Shown here piece after piece: positions 25,048-33,055 of a DNA stretch of 39,944 nt. The DNA is from Mesorhizobium sp. ORS 3359 (GTDB taxonomy: Bacteria; Pseudomonadota; Alphaproteobacteria; Rhizobiales; Rhizobiaceae), in NCBI GenBank assembly GCA_000824845.1, contig CCNC01000078.1, positions 1-39,944 on the forward strand. Reading direction: 5' to 3'. Position 1 is the stretch's first letter; each line of letters opens with the position of its first letter. The translations under genes and the position numbers were made by a program. Under the pieces are notes generated by a model. That model made no database searches. It saw only the letters and a program-made list of their open reading frames with translations, and had not been told where the DNA came from.

Positions 25048-25103
25048 TCGAACCCGCGCGTTCAGCTTGGGAAGCTGACAGGCTACCATTACATCATACC
25101 CGC
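25030..25103 (-). tRNA. tRNA-Gly (anticodon CCC)
   Basis: The minus strand gives acceptor arms GCGGGTA (25103-25097) and TACCCGC (25040-25034), discriminator T and an encoded CCA (25032-25030). The anticodon stem TCAGC/GCTGA encloses the loop TTCCCAA, anticodon CCC. The T arm is CGGGTTCGAATCCCG. It is 74 nt with CCA. It decodes GGG glycine codons. Confidence 0.95.
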
Positions 25104-25335
25104 GCAGCAGCCTCGTTACCACGACGGCGCCGCTTCAAGCAATCGGCAAAGCGATTGCACTGACCTCGGAGCCGGCGTCCTCGGTGCCGCCGGGCTGAAG
25201 CTGTCGCTGTCTCTGCGAAAGCATGGGCGGCATTGCCCGGACCTCTCGACATGAATTACAAAGGGCCGGGGTTTCGCTTGCCGCGAAGGACACTGCCCGT
25301 CAGGCACCGGTGCCCGCGCAGCGGTCTGGGGCATC

Positions 25336-26286
25336 GTGTTGCGGATCATCTATTTCCATTCCGACACTCATCCGTACGAAAAGGCGATCTATCCGGGTGT
25401 CGGCCCGGCTTTTGCGCGGCCGCTAGGCTGGGAAGTCAGGCCGATCAGCGGGCTGGATGCTGGCGATTTCGACACCGGCGTCATGGACAACCGTCTTGAG
25501 CAGGCGGACGTAGAGCGCCTCCGGCGTTACCTCGAACATCCCGCGAAGTGGCGGCCTCCGATCTTTTTCCGGATCAGCGACCCCGACATGCCGGATTCGG
25601 CCAATCCCAATGTCCGCTTCATCTTCGATTGCGCCGACCTTCCCGGTGTCCATTACGCCACGACCTACGACCCGGAAGGTCCGTTCCTGGCTTTCACCAA
25701 GCGGCTCAAGATATCCGGCGTCGCCCGTCTTCCATTCGCCTACGACTCCGCGCGGGAGATCGACGCCCCTCTTCGGGGCCGCAGCCGCAGGCTCTTCCTG
25801 TCGGGCGCCAGTTCACGAGACCTCTATCCGGTCCGCTACGCCTTGCGTCGCAGGCGACGCTGGTCTCCGTTGCTGAGATACCTCGTCTACGATCTGCAGC
25901 ATCCGGGCTATCCTGAACAAGGCAAGCCGCAGCGGCACGACATCACCCACGAGCGCTTCATCGCGCTTGCCGCTCGCTCCACGCACTTCTTCTTGTGCGG
26001 TACCCGCTTCAATGTCGAATTGATGAAATATGTCGAGTGCGCCTACGCCGGCTCTGTACCGGTTGGCGTGCCGGCGAACTCCCTCAGCGCGGCCGCCAAG
26101 CGATGTTTTCAACCGCATACCGGGCGTTCTCGGGATCTGGTGAGGGATCTTTACGAGCCGATCTCCCGCCTTGAAAACCGTGCCGTGGCCTATCGCGACG
26201 CAATGCGCGAGTTGCGGTCGCCGTCAAGGATCGTCCGCGAATTCATAGCACAGGCAAGCGCGATTCTGGCTGAGCGTACCGCATGA
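25336..26286 (+). CDS. Putative glycosyltransferase (GT-B/exostosin-like)
   Basis: 316-aa protein with a GTG start at 25336 (MLRIIYFHSDTHPYEKAI). The C-terminal third, with HFFLCGTRFNVELMKYVECAYAGSVPVG, resembles the donor-binding region of GT-B or exostosin-type transferases, where a Glu-rich or small-residue segment is followed by G-x-V-P. The middle has RRLFLSGASSRDLYPVRYAL. No signal peptide is seen. It overlaps the next glycosyltransferase gene by 4 nt (26283-26286), so the two are translationally coupled. Naming it a glycosyltransferase rests on that short segment and on context; the substrate is unknown. Confidence 0.5.
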   Translation: MLRIIYFHSDTHPYEKAIYPGVGPAFARPLGWEVRPISGLDAGDFDTGVMDNRLEQADVERLRRYLEHPAKWRPPIFFRISDPDMPDSANPNVRFIFDCADLPGVHYATTYDPEGPFLAFTKRLKISGVARLPFAYDSAREIDAPLRGRSRRLFLSGASSRDLYPVRYALRRRRRWSPLLRYLVYDLQHPGYPEQGKPQRHDITHERFIALAARSTHFFLCGTRFNVELMKYVECAYAGSVPVGVPANSLSAAAKRCFQPHTGRSRDLVRDLYEPISRLENRAVAYRDAMRELRSPSRIVREFIAQASAILAERTA

Positions 26287-27113
26287 CACCGATGGAACCC
26301 GTCGTAAACGCCCTTTGGATCGGCCGCGCGCTTGGCGAAATCCATGCAGCCTGCCTGCGGTCCTTCATGCTCGCCGGGCACCTCGTGCGTCTTCATTGTT
26401 ACGATGTTCCGGGCAATGTGCCCGAGGGCGTCGAGATTTTCGATGCCTCCCGGCTGATGCCGCGGGAACGGATCGTCACCTATAGATCCAACGGTAGTCC
26501 TTCGTTGTTCTCCAACCTCTATCGGTTGAAGATCCTGGAGGCCGGGATGGGCCTCTATGTCGACTGCGATGTCTACTGCCTGAAGCCCATCCCGCAAGCT
26601 GGCTACATATTCGGCTACCAGACCGACACCGAGCTCAACGGCGCCGTGCTGAAACTGCCCTCGGACAGCGACATGCTGCGCGAGGCGCTGAAGATGGTGG
26701 ACGATCCCTATTTCATCGCCCCGTGGCTCGGCGGGCGCAAGCGCCGGCGCTACCATTGGCGCAAGGCGATAGGCCTACCGATCGATATCTCGCACTATGG
26801 ATGGGGCATGCTTGGGCCCTGTGCGATGACCTACTTTGCCGGCAAGGCTGGCGTCATGGGTCATGCGTCGTCCATCGATGTCTTCTATCCGGTCCACTAC
26901 GCCCAAGTCTCGCTGTTGCTCGATCTCGGCCTCTCGCTAGCGGATATTGTGACCACGCGCACGCTCTGCATCCATCTCTGCGACAACTCGCTCAGGGAGC
27001 GGCTCGGTGACCGTCCTATCCCCGCCGGTTCTCCGCTCAGCCAACTGCTGGAGCTTTCCAACTTGCCGGCCGGCGCTGAAGGTGGCAGGCCCTCCCATAT
27101 GCCGTCAGCTTGA
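26283..27113 (+). CDS. GT32-like glycosyltransferase with DxD motif
   Basis: 276-aa protein resembling glycosyltransferases with the sugar-binding DxD region (GT32 type). NALWIGRALGEIHAACLRSF starts the fold as in that family. SNLYRLKILEAGMGLYVDCD, followed by VYCLKPI, carries the catalytic-metal motif DCD. The later HYGWGMLGPCAMTYF and an HLCDNS segment near the end fit the family's C-terminal histidine region. It begins inside the stop of the upstream gene (ATGA overlap) and so works in the same pathway, probably adding sugars to a surface polysaccharide or lipid. Donor and acceptor are unknown. Confidence 0.7.
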   Translation: MTPMEPVVNALWIGRALGEIHAACLRSFMLAGHLVRLHCYDVPGNVPEGVEIFDASRLMPRERIVTYRSNGSPSLFSNLYRLKILEAGMGLYVDCDVYCLKPIPQAGYIFGYQTDTELNGAVLKLPSDSDMLREALKMVDDPYFIAPWLGGRKRRRYHWRKAIGLPIDISHYGWGMLGPCAMTYFAGKAGVMGHASSIDVFYPVHYAQVSLLLDLGLSLADIVTTRTLCIHLCDNSLRERLGDRPIPAGSPLSQLLELSNLPAGAEGGRPSHMPSA

Positions 27114-27177
27114 TGGGAGACAGCCGAGTGCGTATCTCTGACACGGCGCCGCCGAATCGGGCGGCTCGAACCGGAGA

Positions 27178-27447
27178 ATGGCCTTGTCTGCACTGACGCG
27201 CTTTCTTGGCGACACGCCGCTCAGGGTGTTCCTGAAGCTGCTCGTGGTCTCCTTCCTCGTCGGCCTGGTCATGCATGCCTTCGGCTGGTCGCCGATGGAC
27301 GTCTTCTACGGCATCCGTCAGTTCTTCGTGGATTTGTGGAATCTCGGCTTCCACGCCATCGACCGCTTCCTCGGCTATATCCTGCTCGGCGCCGCGATCG
27401 TCGTGCCGGTGTTCATCCTGCTCAGGATCGCCAGCTACAGGAAATAG
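27178..27447 (+). CDS. Small inner-membrane protein (DUF6460-like)
   Basis: 89-aa membrane protein of unknown function. Two hydrophobic segments span about 17-36 (FLKLLVVSFLVGLVMHAFGW) and 66-84 (YILLGAAIVVPVFILLRIA), separated by an aromatic amphipathic stretch, and it ends in RIASYRK. I believe small rhizobial proteins of this pattern are grouped as DUF6460, from memory. GGAG lies only one base before the ATG at 27178, too close for normal initiation. A TTG at 27184 has better spacing and may be the true start. Confidence 0.7.
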   Translation: MALSALTRFLGDTPLRVFLKLLVVSFLVGLVMHAFGWSPMDVFYGIRQFFVDLWNLGFHAIDRFLGYILLGAAIVVPVFILLRIASYRK

Positions 27448-27459
27448 CCTAGCTTCCCA

Positions 27460-28362
27460 TCACGCATATCGCGAGGCCACCTCGAACAACATGGCATGGC
27501 GCGCGGCGAGCGCCGGCACGTCGGTCGAGTAGCCGCCGCCGATGACGCCGCACAGCGGAACGCCGTGATTACGGAAATGCCCGATCACCATGTCTTCGCG
27601 GGCGCGGAGGCCATCGTCGCTCAGCGCCAGCCGGCCGAGCCTGTCCTCGGCATGCACGTCCACGCCGGCATTGTAGAAGACGATATCCCAATGCCTTTGC
27701 CCGGATAGTTCCGGCAGGATGACGGCGAGCCGGTCGAGATAGGCATCGTCGCCGGTGCCGTCCGGCAAAGCGATGTCCAGGTCGGAAGCGATCTTGCGCA
27801 CCGGGTAGTTGCGCTCGCCATGCATGGAAAAGGTGAAGGCGCTCGGTTCGTCCTTCAGGATGTCCGCCGTGCCGTCGCCCTGATGCACGTCGAGATCGAC
27901 AATCAGCACGTTTTCGACCGCGCCCTCAGCCAGCAGCGCCAACGCGGCGACGGCGACATCGTTGAAGGTGCAGAAGCCGGCGCCTTGCGCGCGCCTGGCG
28001 TGATGGCTGCCGCCAGCGGCGTTGCAGGCAATGCCGTGTTTCAGCGCCAGCCTGGCTGCCAGCACGGTGCCCGCCGTGGCGAGCTGAGCCCGCAGCGACA
28101 CGCGCGGACCGACAGGAAAGCCGATCTCGCGCTCTATCTTCTCCGGCACCCGGCAGGCAATCACCTGGTCGACATACTCGGCCGCGTGGGCAAGCTTCAG
28201 CCATGGCGCCGGCGCCGGTTCCGGCATCGAGAGCGCGCCCGGCGCGGCCAGCCCGCGCATGTGCAAGGCCTCTAGCAAAAGCGGATATTTGCTCATCGGA
28301 AAGCGATGGTTGACAGCGAAGCCGGCGTCATAGTCGGGGTGATGGACGATCTGCAGCGGCAT
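27460..28362 (-). CDS. Histone-deacetylase-family (zinc deacetylase) protein
   Basis: 300-aa arginase/deacetylase-fold protein of the bacterial HDAC family. Such enzymes remove acetyl groups from lysine, polyamines or acetoin-pathway targets. The start at 28362 (MPLQIVHHPDYDAGF) is chosen because upstream in-frame sequence runs through a dispersed palindromic repeat. GGSHHARRAQGAGFCTFND carries the two active-site histidines. DLDVHQGDGT supplies the first zinc aspartate and histidine, and the second aspartate is in NAGVDVHAEDRLG. GGGYSTD near the end holds the position of the catalytic tyrosine. It resembles the class IV/HDAC11-like bacterial group. It is convergent with the DUF6460 gene. The substrate is not predictable. 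Confidence 0.88.
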   Translation of the reverse strand: MPLQIVHHPDYDAGFAVNHRFPMSKYPLLLEALHMRGLAAPGALSMPEPAPAPWLKLAHAAEYVDQVIACRVPEKIEREIGFPVGPRVSLRAQLATAGTVLAARLALKHGIACNAAGGSHHARRAQGAGFCTFNDVAVAALALLAEGAVENVLIVDLDVHQGDGTADILKDEPSAFTFSMHGERNYPVRKIASDLDIALPDGTGDDAYLDRLAVILPELSGQRHWDIVFYNAGVDVHAEDRLGRLALSDDGLRAREDMVIGHFRNHGVPLCGVIGGGYSTDVPALAARHAMLFEVASRYA

Positions 28363-28390
28363 GGATCGGGAGGCCTGAGTCAAGTCTGGA

Positions 28391-28444
28391 GCAATTCCAG
28401 GAAAAGTGTGAAACGGTTTCCGTCCGGAATTGCGTAAAAACAAC
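28391..28444. repeat. Dispersed palindromic repeat, copy 2
   Basis: GCAATTCCAGGAAAAGTG, then ACGGTTTCCGTCCGGAATTG. It lies between the divergent HDAC-like and MATE genes. The terminal CAATTCC and GGAATTG pair. Confidence 0.85.
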
Positions 28445-28547
28445 ACAGAATTCGGTTGGCGGTCCGGCGGATATGGTTGCGTGACGCCGGCAAACTGGGG
28501 CACATCGGGTCCTCGATCAAGCCGCAATCAAACAGGCAGCAATCCCC

Positions 28548-29879
28548 TTGGACGCGACCGAAGCCAATATCAGGTCCTTCGCCGTCACCAATCGCTCGGT
28601 GCTGGCGATCGCCGTGCCGATGACGCTTGCCTATCTGACGACGCCGCTGCTCGGCATCGTCGACACGGCGGTGGTCGGCCAGTTCGGCGACGCGGCCCTG
28701 CTCGGCGGCCTGGCGGCGGGATCGCTGGTCTTCGACGTCGTCTTCACCACCTTCAACTTCCTGCGCTCCGGCACCACCGGCCTTGTCGCCCAGGCCTTCG
28801 GGCGCGGCGATGCGCTGGAAGAGCAGGCGGTGCTGTGGCGCGCCGTGCTGATCGCGGTCGTCGCGGGCATCATCCTTGCGGCACTTGCGCCGCTCTTTGC
28901 CGTGGCCGGCCAATGGTTCATGGGCGCCGAGCCGCGCGTCAGCGCTGCGATGTCGGTCTATATCCGCATCAGGCTGCTCGCCGCCCCCTTCTCGCTGATC
29001 AACTACGCCATACTGGGCTACGTGCTGGGGCGCGGCGAGGGCGGGCTCGGGCTGATGCTGCAGGCGGTGCTCAACGGCATCAACATCGTGCTCTGCTTCC
29101 TGCTCGGCCTCGAGCTCGGCTGGGGTGTTGCCGGCGTCGCCTGGGCGACGGTCACCGGCGAGTTCCTAGCCATGCTGCTTGGCCTTGCCATCGTGCTCAA
29201 CCGCTTCCGCAAGCTGGAGCGGCCGTCGCGCCGCCGCATCCTCGATCTGCCGGCCTACCGGCGCATGCTGTCGCTCAACCGCGACATCATGATCCGCTCC
29301 TTCTCGCTGCTTGCCGCCTTTGCGCTGTTCACCAGGCAGGGCGCGCAGTTCGGCACGGTGATGCTTGCCGCCAACGCCGTGCTGATGAATTTCTTCCTGA
29401 TCGCCGGCTACTTCCTCGACGGCTTCGCCACCGCCGCCGAGCAGTTGGCTGGCCGCGCCATCGGCGCGCAGGCGCCTGCTCCCTTCCGGCAGGCGGTGCG
29501 GCTGACGCTGATCTGGGGTTTTGGCCTCGCAGCCGCCGCCAGCCTTATCCTGCTGACCGCTGGGGCGAGCCTGGTGGCGCTGGTCACGACCTCGCCCGAG
29601 GTCCGCGAAGTCGCCGACATTTATCTGCCCTGGGCGGCTTTCACGGCGCTGAGCGGCGTGCTGGCCTTCCAGATGGACGGCGTCTTCATCGGCGCCACCT
29701 GGTCGCGCGACATGCGCAACATGATGCTGTTGTCGTTCCTCGTCTTCAGCGCCGCGCTGATCACGCTGGCGCCGGCCTTCGGCAACAACGGGCTGTGGGC
29801 GTCGCTGCATGTCTTCCTGCTGGTGCGCGGAGTGAGCTTGCTTGCGGTGCTGAGACTCAGGGTGCGCACGGCATTTTAA
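28548..29879 (+). CDS. MATE-family multidrug/sodium-antiport efflux protein (DinF-like)
   Basis: Inner-membrane exporter of the MATE family, 443 aa, with twelve predicted membrane helices arranged as two similar halves. The first half starts NRSVLAIAVPMTLAYLTTPLLG, then IVDTAVVGQFGDAALLGGLA, the family hallmark. FNFLRSGTTGLVAQAFGRGD is the DinF-type loop. The second half shows LLAAFALFTRQGAQFGTVML and GYFLDGFATAAEQLAGRAIGA, with the conserved D and E. The start is TTG at 28548 because no nearby ATG gives a better N-terminus; the ribosome-binding site is weak. The exported compound is unknown. It stands alone. Confidence 0.92.
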   Translation: MDATEANIRSFAVTNRSVLAIAVPMTLAYLTTPLLGIVDTAVVGQFGDAALLGGLAAGSLVFDVVFTTFNFLRSGTTGLVAQAFGRGDALEEQAVLWRAVLIAVVAGIILAALAPLFAVAGQWFMGAEPRVSAAMSVYIRIRLLAAPFSLINYAILGYVLGRGEGGLGLMLQAVLNGINIVLCFLLGLELGWGVAGVAWATVTGEFLAMLLGLAIVLNRFRKLERPSRRRILDLPAYRRMLSLNRDIMIRSFSLLAAFALFTRQGAQFGTVMLAANAVLMNFFLIAGYFLDGFATAAEQLAGRAIGAQAPAPFRQAVRLTLIWGFGLAAAASLILLTAGASLVALVTTSPEVREVADIYLPWAAFTALSGVLAFQMDGVFIGATWSRDMRNMMLLSFLVFSAALITLAPAFGNNGLWASLHVFLLVRGVSLLAVLRLRVRTAF

Positions 29880-29916
29880 CCCCGAGCGTTGGGCTACGGC
29901 CGAGCGCCGGCGCTTC

Positions 29917-30879
29917 TCAGCCCCAGAGGTCGGTCGAGAGGTACTTCAGCCCGGAGTCGCAAATCACGACAGCGATCGTCTTGCCTGATTGATCGCCCTT
30001 CAGGAGACGCAGCGCGGCGGCCACATTCGCTCCGGACGAGAAGCCGCCGAAGATACCTTCGCTGCGCGCCAGCAGGCGCGTGGTCTCGCGTGCCTCGTCG
30101 CCGGAAACCTGAAGATAGCCATCGACGGGCGCGTTGGCCAGGAACGCCAGGTCCGGCATGGCGTAGCCGCCGCCTTGAATGGGGTGTTCGGGTTGGACGA
30201 CCGTCTCGCCCGCGGCCGCTGCCGCGCCCTCAGGCTCGACGATGAAGCACTTGATCAGGGGATTGCGTTCCTTGAGCGCCCTCGACACCCCGGCATAGGT
30301 GCCGCCCGAGCCGATGAAGTCGACGAATGCGTCGACGGCGCCATGGCTGGCGTCCCAGATTTCGGGGCCGGTCCCGTGATAATGCGCAAGCCAATTGCCG
30401 TCGCGATGGAACTGGTCGGCGCGGTAGGCGCCTCGTTCCGCCGTCACCGCTCTGGCGGCCTGCTCGACGAGGGCCAGATCGCCACCCGAGACCTGCCCTG
30501 GCACCGATCCTGGCAACTGGTCCACGAGGATCACTTCCGCGCCGAGCGCTGCCATCATGCGGGCGCGCTCTTCGGAGTTGCCCTTCGACATCACCGCGAC
30601 GAAAGGGTAACCCCTGACGGCGCAGATGATCGCAAGCCCCGTTCCCATGTTTCCGGAGGTAAGCTCGACCACCGTTTGTCCCGGTTTGATGGCGCCGGAT
30701 CTTTCTGCCTGCTCGATAATTCCAAGCGCCGCGCGATCCTTCTTGGAAAAGCCCGGATTGAGATATTCCAGCTTGGCGAGGATTGTGCCGTCGACGCCTG
30801 CCTGCACCGTCAGCCTGTCGAGCCGGACCAGTGGTGTTCCACCGATCGCGTCCACGACGGAACTCAGAACCTCGGCCAT
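29917..30879 (-). CDS. Cysteine-synthase-like PLP enzyme
   Basis: 320-aa fold-type II PLP enzyme of the cysteine synthase/cystathionine beta-synthase family. The start at 30879 (MAEVLSSVVDAIGGTPLVRL) has GGAGG eight bases before it. The cofactor lysine is in KLEYLNPGFSKKDRAA. The substrate loop reads TSGNMGTGLA instead of the usual TSGNTGIG. The glycine-rich phosphate loop reads GSGGTYAG rather than GTGGTITG. These departures make it more likely a relative with another substrate than a housekeeping CysK. It follows pyrD by 29 nt and is probably in the DUF952-pyrD operon, an unusual pairing. Nearby metZ is the only other sulfur gene. Confidence 0.82.
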   Translation of the reverse strand: MAEVLSSVVDAIGGTPLVRLDRLTVQAGVDGTILAKLEYLNPGFSKKDRAALGIIEQAERSGAIKPGQTVVELTSGNMGTGLAIICAVRGYPFVAVMSKGNSEERARMMAALGAEVILVDQLPGSVPGQVSGGDLALVEQAARAVTAERGAYRADQFHRDGNWLAHYHGTGPEIWDASHGAVDAFVDFIGSGGTYAGVSRALKERNPLIKCFIVEPEGAAAAAGETVVQPEHPIQGGGYAMPDLAFLANAPVDGYLQVSGDEARETTRLLARSEGIFGGFSSGANVAAALRLLKGDQSGKTIAVVICDSGLKYLSTDLWG

Positions 30880-30908
30880 CTTCTGTCCTCCGGATACGGT
30901 GGGAACCC

Positions 30909-31982
30909 TCAGAGCCGTTCCGACCACCTTGCGCAGCCGGTGTCGCGCAGCTCCGCGATGGATTTGAGGCCCTCCCTCTCCACGAACCGTGCCATGCCGG
31001 CCACGATGCGCCCGGGCAGCGCCGGGCCGGCATAGATCATGCCGGTGTAGAGCTGGACGAGGTCGGCGCCAGCGCGAATCTTTTCCAATGCGGCCTCAGC
31101 GGAGTCAACGCCACCGACACCGATGATCGCCATCCGCGGTCCAAGCAGTTTGCGCATCCGTGCCAGAACCGCGGTCGAACGCTCGAACAATGGTTTTCCC
31201 GAGAGGCCGCCGGTTTCATTCGCCACGCCGCCGCTCCGCAATCCGCTCCGCGCCAGCGTCGTGTTGGAGACGATGACGCCGTCGATCTTCTTCTCGACGA
31301 TCTCGGCGGCGATGTCTTCCAGCTCCGCCTCGACGAGGTCCGGCGCGATCTTGAGGAAGACGGGTGGTTGCGCCGATGCCTCCATCCGCGCGCCCATCAC
31401 CCGCGACAACAGCTCGCCAAGCTGCTCGCGCGCCTGCATGTTGCGCAGGCCCGGCGTGTTGGGCGAGGAGATGTTGACGGTCAGATAGCTCGCATAGGGG
31501 GCGAAGCGGGCGACGCCGCGCTCATAATCGGCGATGCGGTCGGCGCTGTCCTTGTTGGCGCCGATGTTGACGCCGACGATGCCCTGCCGCCCCTTGCGCG
31601 CGGCAAGCCGTTTTTCCGCCGCCGCATGGCCTTCATTGTTGAAGCCCAGCCGGTTGATCACCGCTCCATCCGCCGTCAGGCGGAAGATGCGCGGCTTCGG
31701 ATTGCCGGGTTGCGGCAGCGGCGTGATGGTGCCGACCTCGGCGAAGCCGAAGCCAAGCCCAAGCAGCGCGTCCGGCACTTCGGCGTTCTTGTCGTAGCCG
31801 GCGGCCATGCCGAGCGGATTCGGGAAGTCGAGGCCACAAAGCCTGATCCTTAGCCGCGCGTCGCGTGGCGCGGCCGAGCCGACCGGCAGCCCGCACCGCA
31901 GCGCGGCGATAGACATGCCATGCGCGGTTTCCGGATCGAAGGAGAAAAGCAGCTTCTGGCCGATCCGGTCGAGCACGCTCAT
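30909..31982 (-). CDS. pyrD: Dihydroorotate dehydrogenase (quinone), class 2
   Basis: Membrane-associated flavoenzyme oxidising dihydroorotate to orotate with quinone as acceptor, fourth step of pyrimidine synthesis; 357 aa. The start at 31982 overlaps the stop of the DUF952 gene by 4 nt and has GGAGGG close upstream. The N-terminal helices (LFSFDPETAHGMSIAALRCG) are the class 2 membrane-docking extension. PNPLGMAAGYDKNAEV, VGVNIGANK, LTVNISSPNTPGLR with the catalytic serine, and IGVGGVDSAEAALEKI are all typical. A cysteine-synthase-like gene follows 29 nt downstream. Complete and ordinary. Confidence 0.95.
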   Translation of the reverse strand: MSVLDRIGQKLLFSFDPETAHGMSIAALRCGLPVGSAAPRDARLRIRLCGLDFPNPLGMAAGYDKNAEVPDALLGLGFGFAEVGTITPLPQPGNPKPRIFRLTADGAVINRLGFNNEGHAAAEKRLAARKGRQGIVGVNIGANKDSADRIADYERGVARFAPYASYLTVNISSPNTPGLRNMQAREQLGELLSRVMGARMEASAQPPVFLKIAPDLVEAELEDIAAEIVEKKIDGVIVSNTTLARSGLRSGGVANETGGLSGKPLFERSTAVLARMRKLLGPRMAIIGVGGVDSAEAALEKIRAGADLVQLYTGMIYAGPALPGRIVAGMARFVEREGLKSIAELRDTGCARWSERL

Positions 31983-32326
31983 TCGCCCTCCAGCGCCGGG
32001 AAGTCGTGGCCGCCGGCGCCGGGCGGCAAAGGCTTCACCCAAAGGACGGCGTCGAGGTCGAGCGGGGCGTAGAGATGCGGGAACAGCGCGCCGCCGCGCG
32101 ATACCTCGTATTTCAGCGCGTCGCCCAGCCTCTCCCCGTCGATGGCGATCAGCAGCAGGCCCGTCTGGCCGGCGAAATGCTTGGCCGCCGTTTCGCGCAC
32201 CTGCGCGGCGGTGGAGAAATGAATGAAGCCGTCGGCGATGTCGATCGGCGCGCCGGTGAAGCGCCCGTTCTTCTCGGCTTCGCGCCACAGCGCCTCGGGC
32301 ACGATCTTGTAGATAATCTGAGACAT
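31979..32326 (-). CDS. DUF952 family protein
   Basis: 115-aa protein of the DUF952 family. It starts MSQIIYKIVPEALWREAEKN at 32326, then GAPIDIADGFIHFSTAAQV, the family hallmark with its conserved DGFIHFS, and later LFPHLYAPLDLDAVLWVKPL. No catalytic role is established for the family. It is the first gene of an operon with pyrD (ATGA overlap at 31979-31982). Conservation of this pairing in rhizobia is my impression, and the functional link is unknown. The ribosome-binding site is poor (GCGAGA). Confidence 0.88.
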   Translation of the reverse strand: MSQIIYKIVPEALWREAEKNGRFTGAPIDIADGFIHFSTAAQVRETAAKHFAGQTGLLLIAIDGERLGDALKYEVSRGGALFPHLYAPLDLDAVLWVKPLPPGAGGHDFPALEGE

Positions 32327-32437
32327 TCTCGCGCTATAGTCCGAACCGAAGGAGCGGGGAAGGCTTGACGCTCGACTCTTCCCCATTTCCGGCGCAAACC
32401 TGTGGTAGCCGGCCTTCACTGGCTCATGGAGGACGAT

Positions 32438-32869
32438 ATGCGTCTGCAGCACATCCTGATCCCCGCGGCGCTTTGCTCGTTGGTTGCCGCTTCCGCCTAT
32501 TCCGAGGAGACCGACCACTACCGTCTGGAGAAGTCGGCCAACGGCTATGTCCGCATGGATATGAGGACCGGCGCCATGTCGATCTGCGAGGAGCGCACCG
32601 GCCAGCTCGTCTGCAAGATGGCGGCGGACGAGCGCGCGGCCTACCAGGACGAGATCGACCGGCTGGACAATTCGGTCAAGGCCCTCGATGCGAGGGTCGC
32701 CAAGCTGGAGAATTCGCTCTCCGCCCGGCTGGAATCGCAACTGCCGAGCGAAGAGGATTTCAACAGGACCATGGGCTACATGGAACGCTTCTTCCGCACC
32801 TTCAAGGACATCGTCAAGGACATGGACAAGGAAGACGGTGACGGCGGCAAGCTGAACCAGAAGACCTGA
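32438..32869 (+). CDS. Small exported coiled-coil protein, function unknown
   Basis: 143-aa protein. The start at 32438 has GGAGGA before it and begins with a signal peptide, MRLQHILIPAALCSLVAASA, with a likely cut before YSEE or EETD; an in-frame upstream start at 32402 would bury it. The mature part opens DHYRLEKSANGYVRMDMRTG followed by AMSICEE and LVCKMAADERAAY, with two cysteines that could pair. A helical, charged region (DEIDRLDNSVKALDARVAKL) looks like a coiled coil. Similar rhizobial proteins carry no known function, to my knowledge. It is divergent from the DUF952-pyrD operon. Confidence 0.78.
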   Translation: MRLQHILIPAALCSLVAASAYSEETDHYRLEKSANGYVRMDMRTGAMSICEERTGQLVCKMAADERAAYQDEIDRLDNSVKALDARVAKLENSLSARLESQLPSEEDFNRTMGYMERFFRTFKDIVKDMDKEDGDGGKLNQKT

Positions 32870-32877
32870 ACCGGCGT

Positions 32878-32928
32878 GCAATTCCGGCAAAAGTGCACAG
32901 CGGTTTTCCGTCCAGAATAGCGCAAACA
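32878..32928. repeat. Dispersed palindromic repeat, copy 3
   Basis: GCAATTCCGGCAAAAGTG, then CGGTTTTCCGTCCAGAATAG. It is the most diverged of the four full copies, with the right end reading AGAATAG in place of GGAATTG. It lies between the small exported protein and the response regulator. Confidence 0.8.
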
Positions 32929-33055
32929 GGAGCCGAACCGTTGGGGAAAATCCCGCGCGCGGCCTTTGCCGCTTGAAAAAGCGCCGCGTCGCCGCATAAT
33001 CATTCCGGTCCCCGCAAGAAGCACGAAAATGATGATGGGATCGGGGGAGGAATAT

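Larger units (their letters stand above)
24863..25335. other. Intergenic region holding tRNA-Gly and a 27-bp tandem duplication
   Basis: Apart from the tRNA (25030-25103) and the duplication of its 3' end (24994-25047), I see no gene here. The 230 bp between the tRNA and the GTG start at 25336 contain no clear promoter or operator that I can defend. Confidence 0.6.

Noticed and set aside
24863..25122. Minus-strand coding frame through the tRNA region
   Set aside because: It overlaps tRNA-Gly and its duplicated end and contains the repeat-derived peptide twice; a non-coding explanation suffices.
28430..29992. A 520-codon plus-strand frame overlapping the MATE gene
   Set aside because: It is out of frame with a clear twelve-helix MATE exporter, starts inside a repeat and has shadow-type composition.
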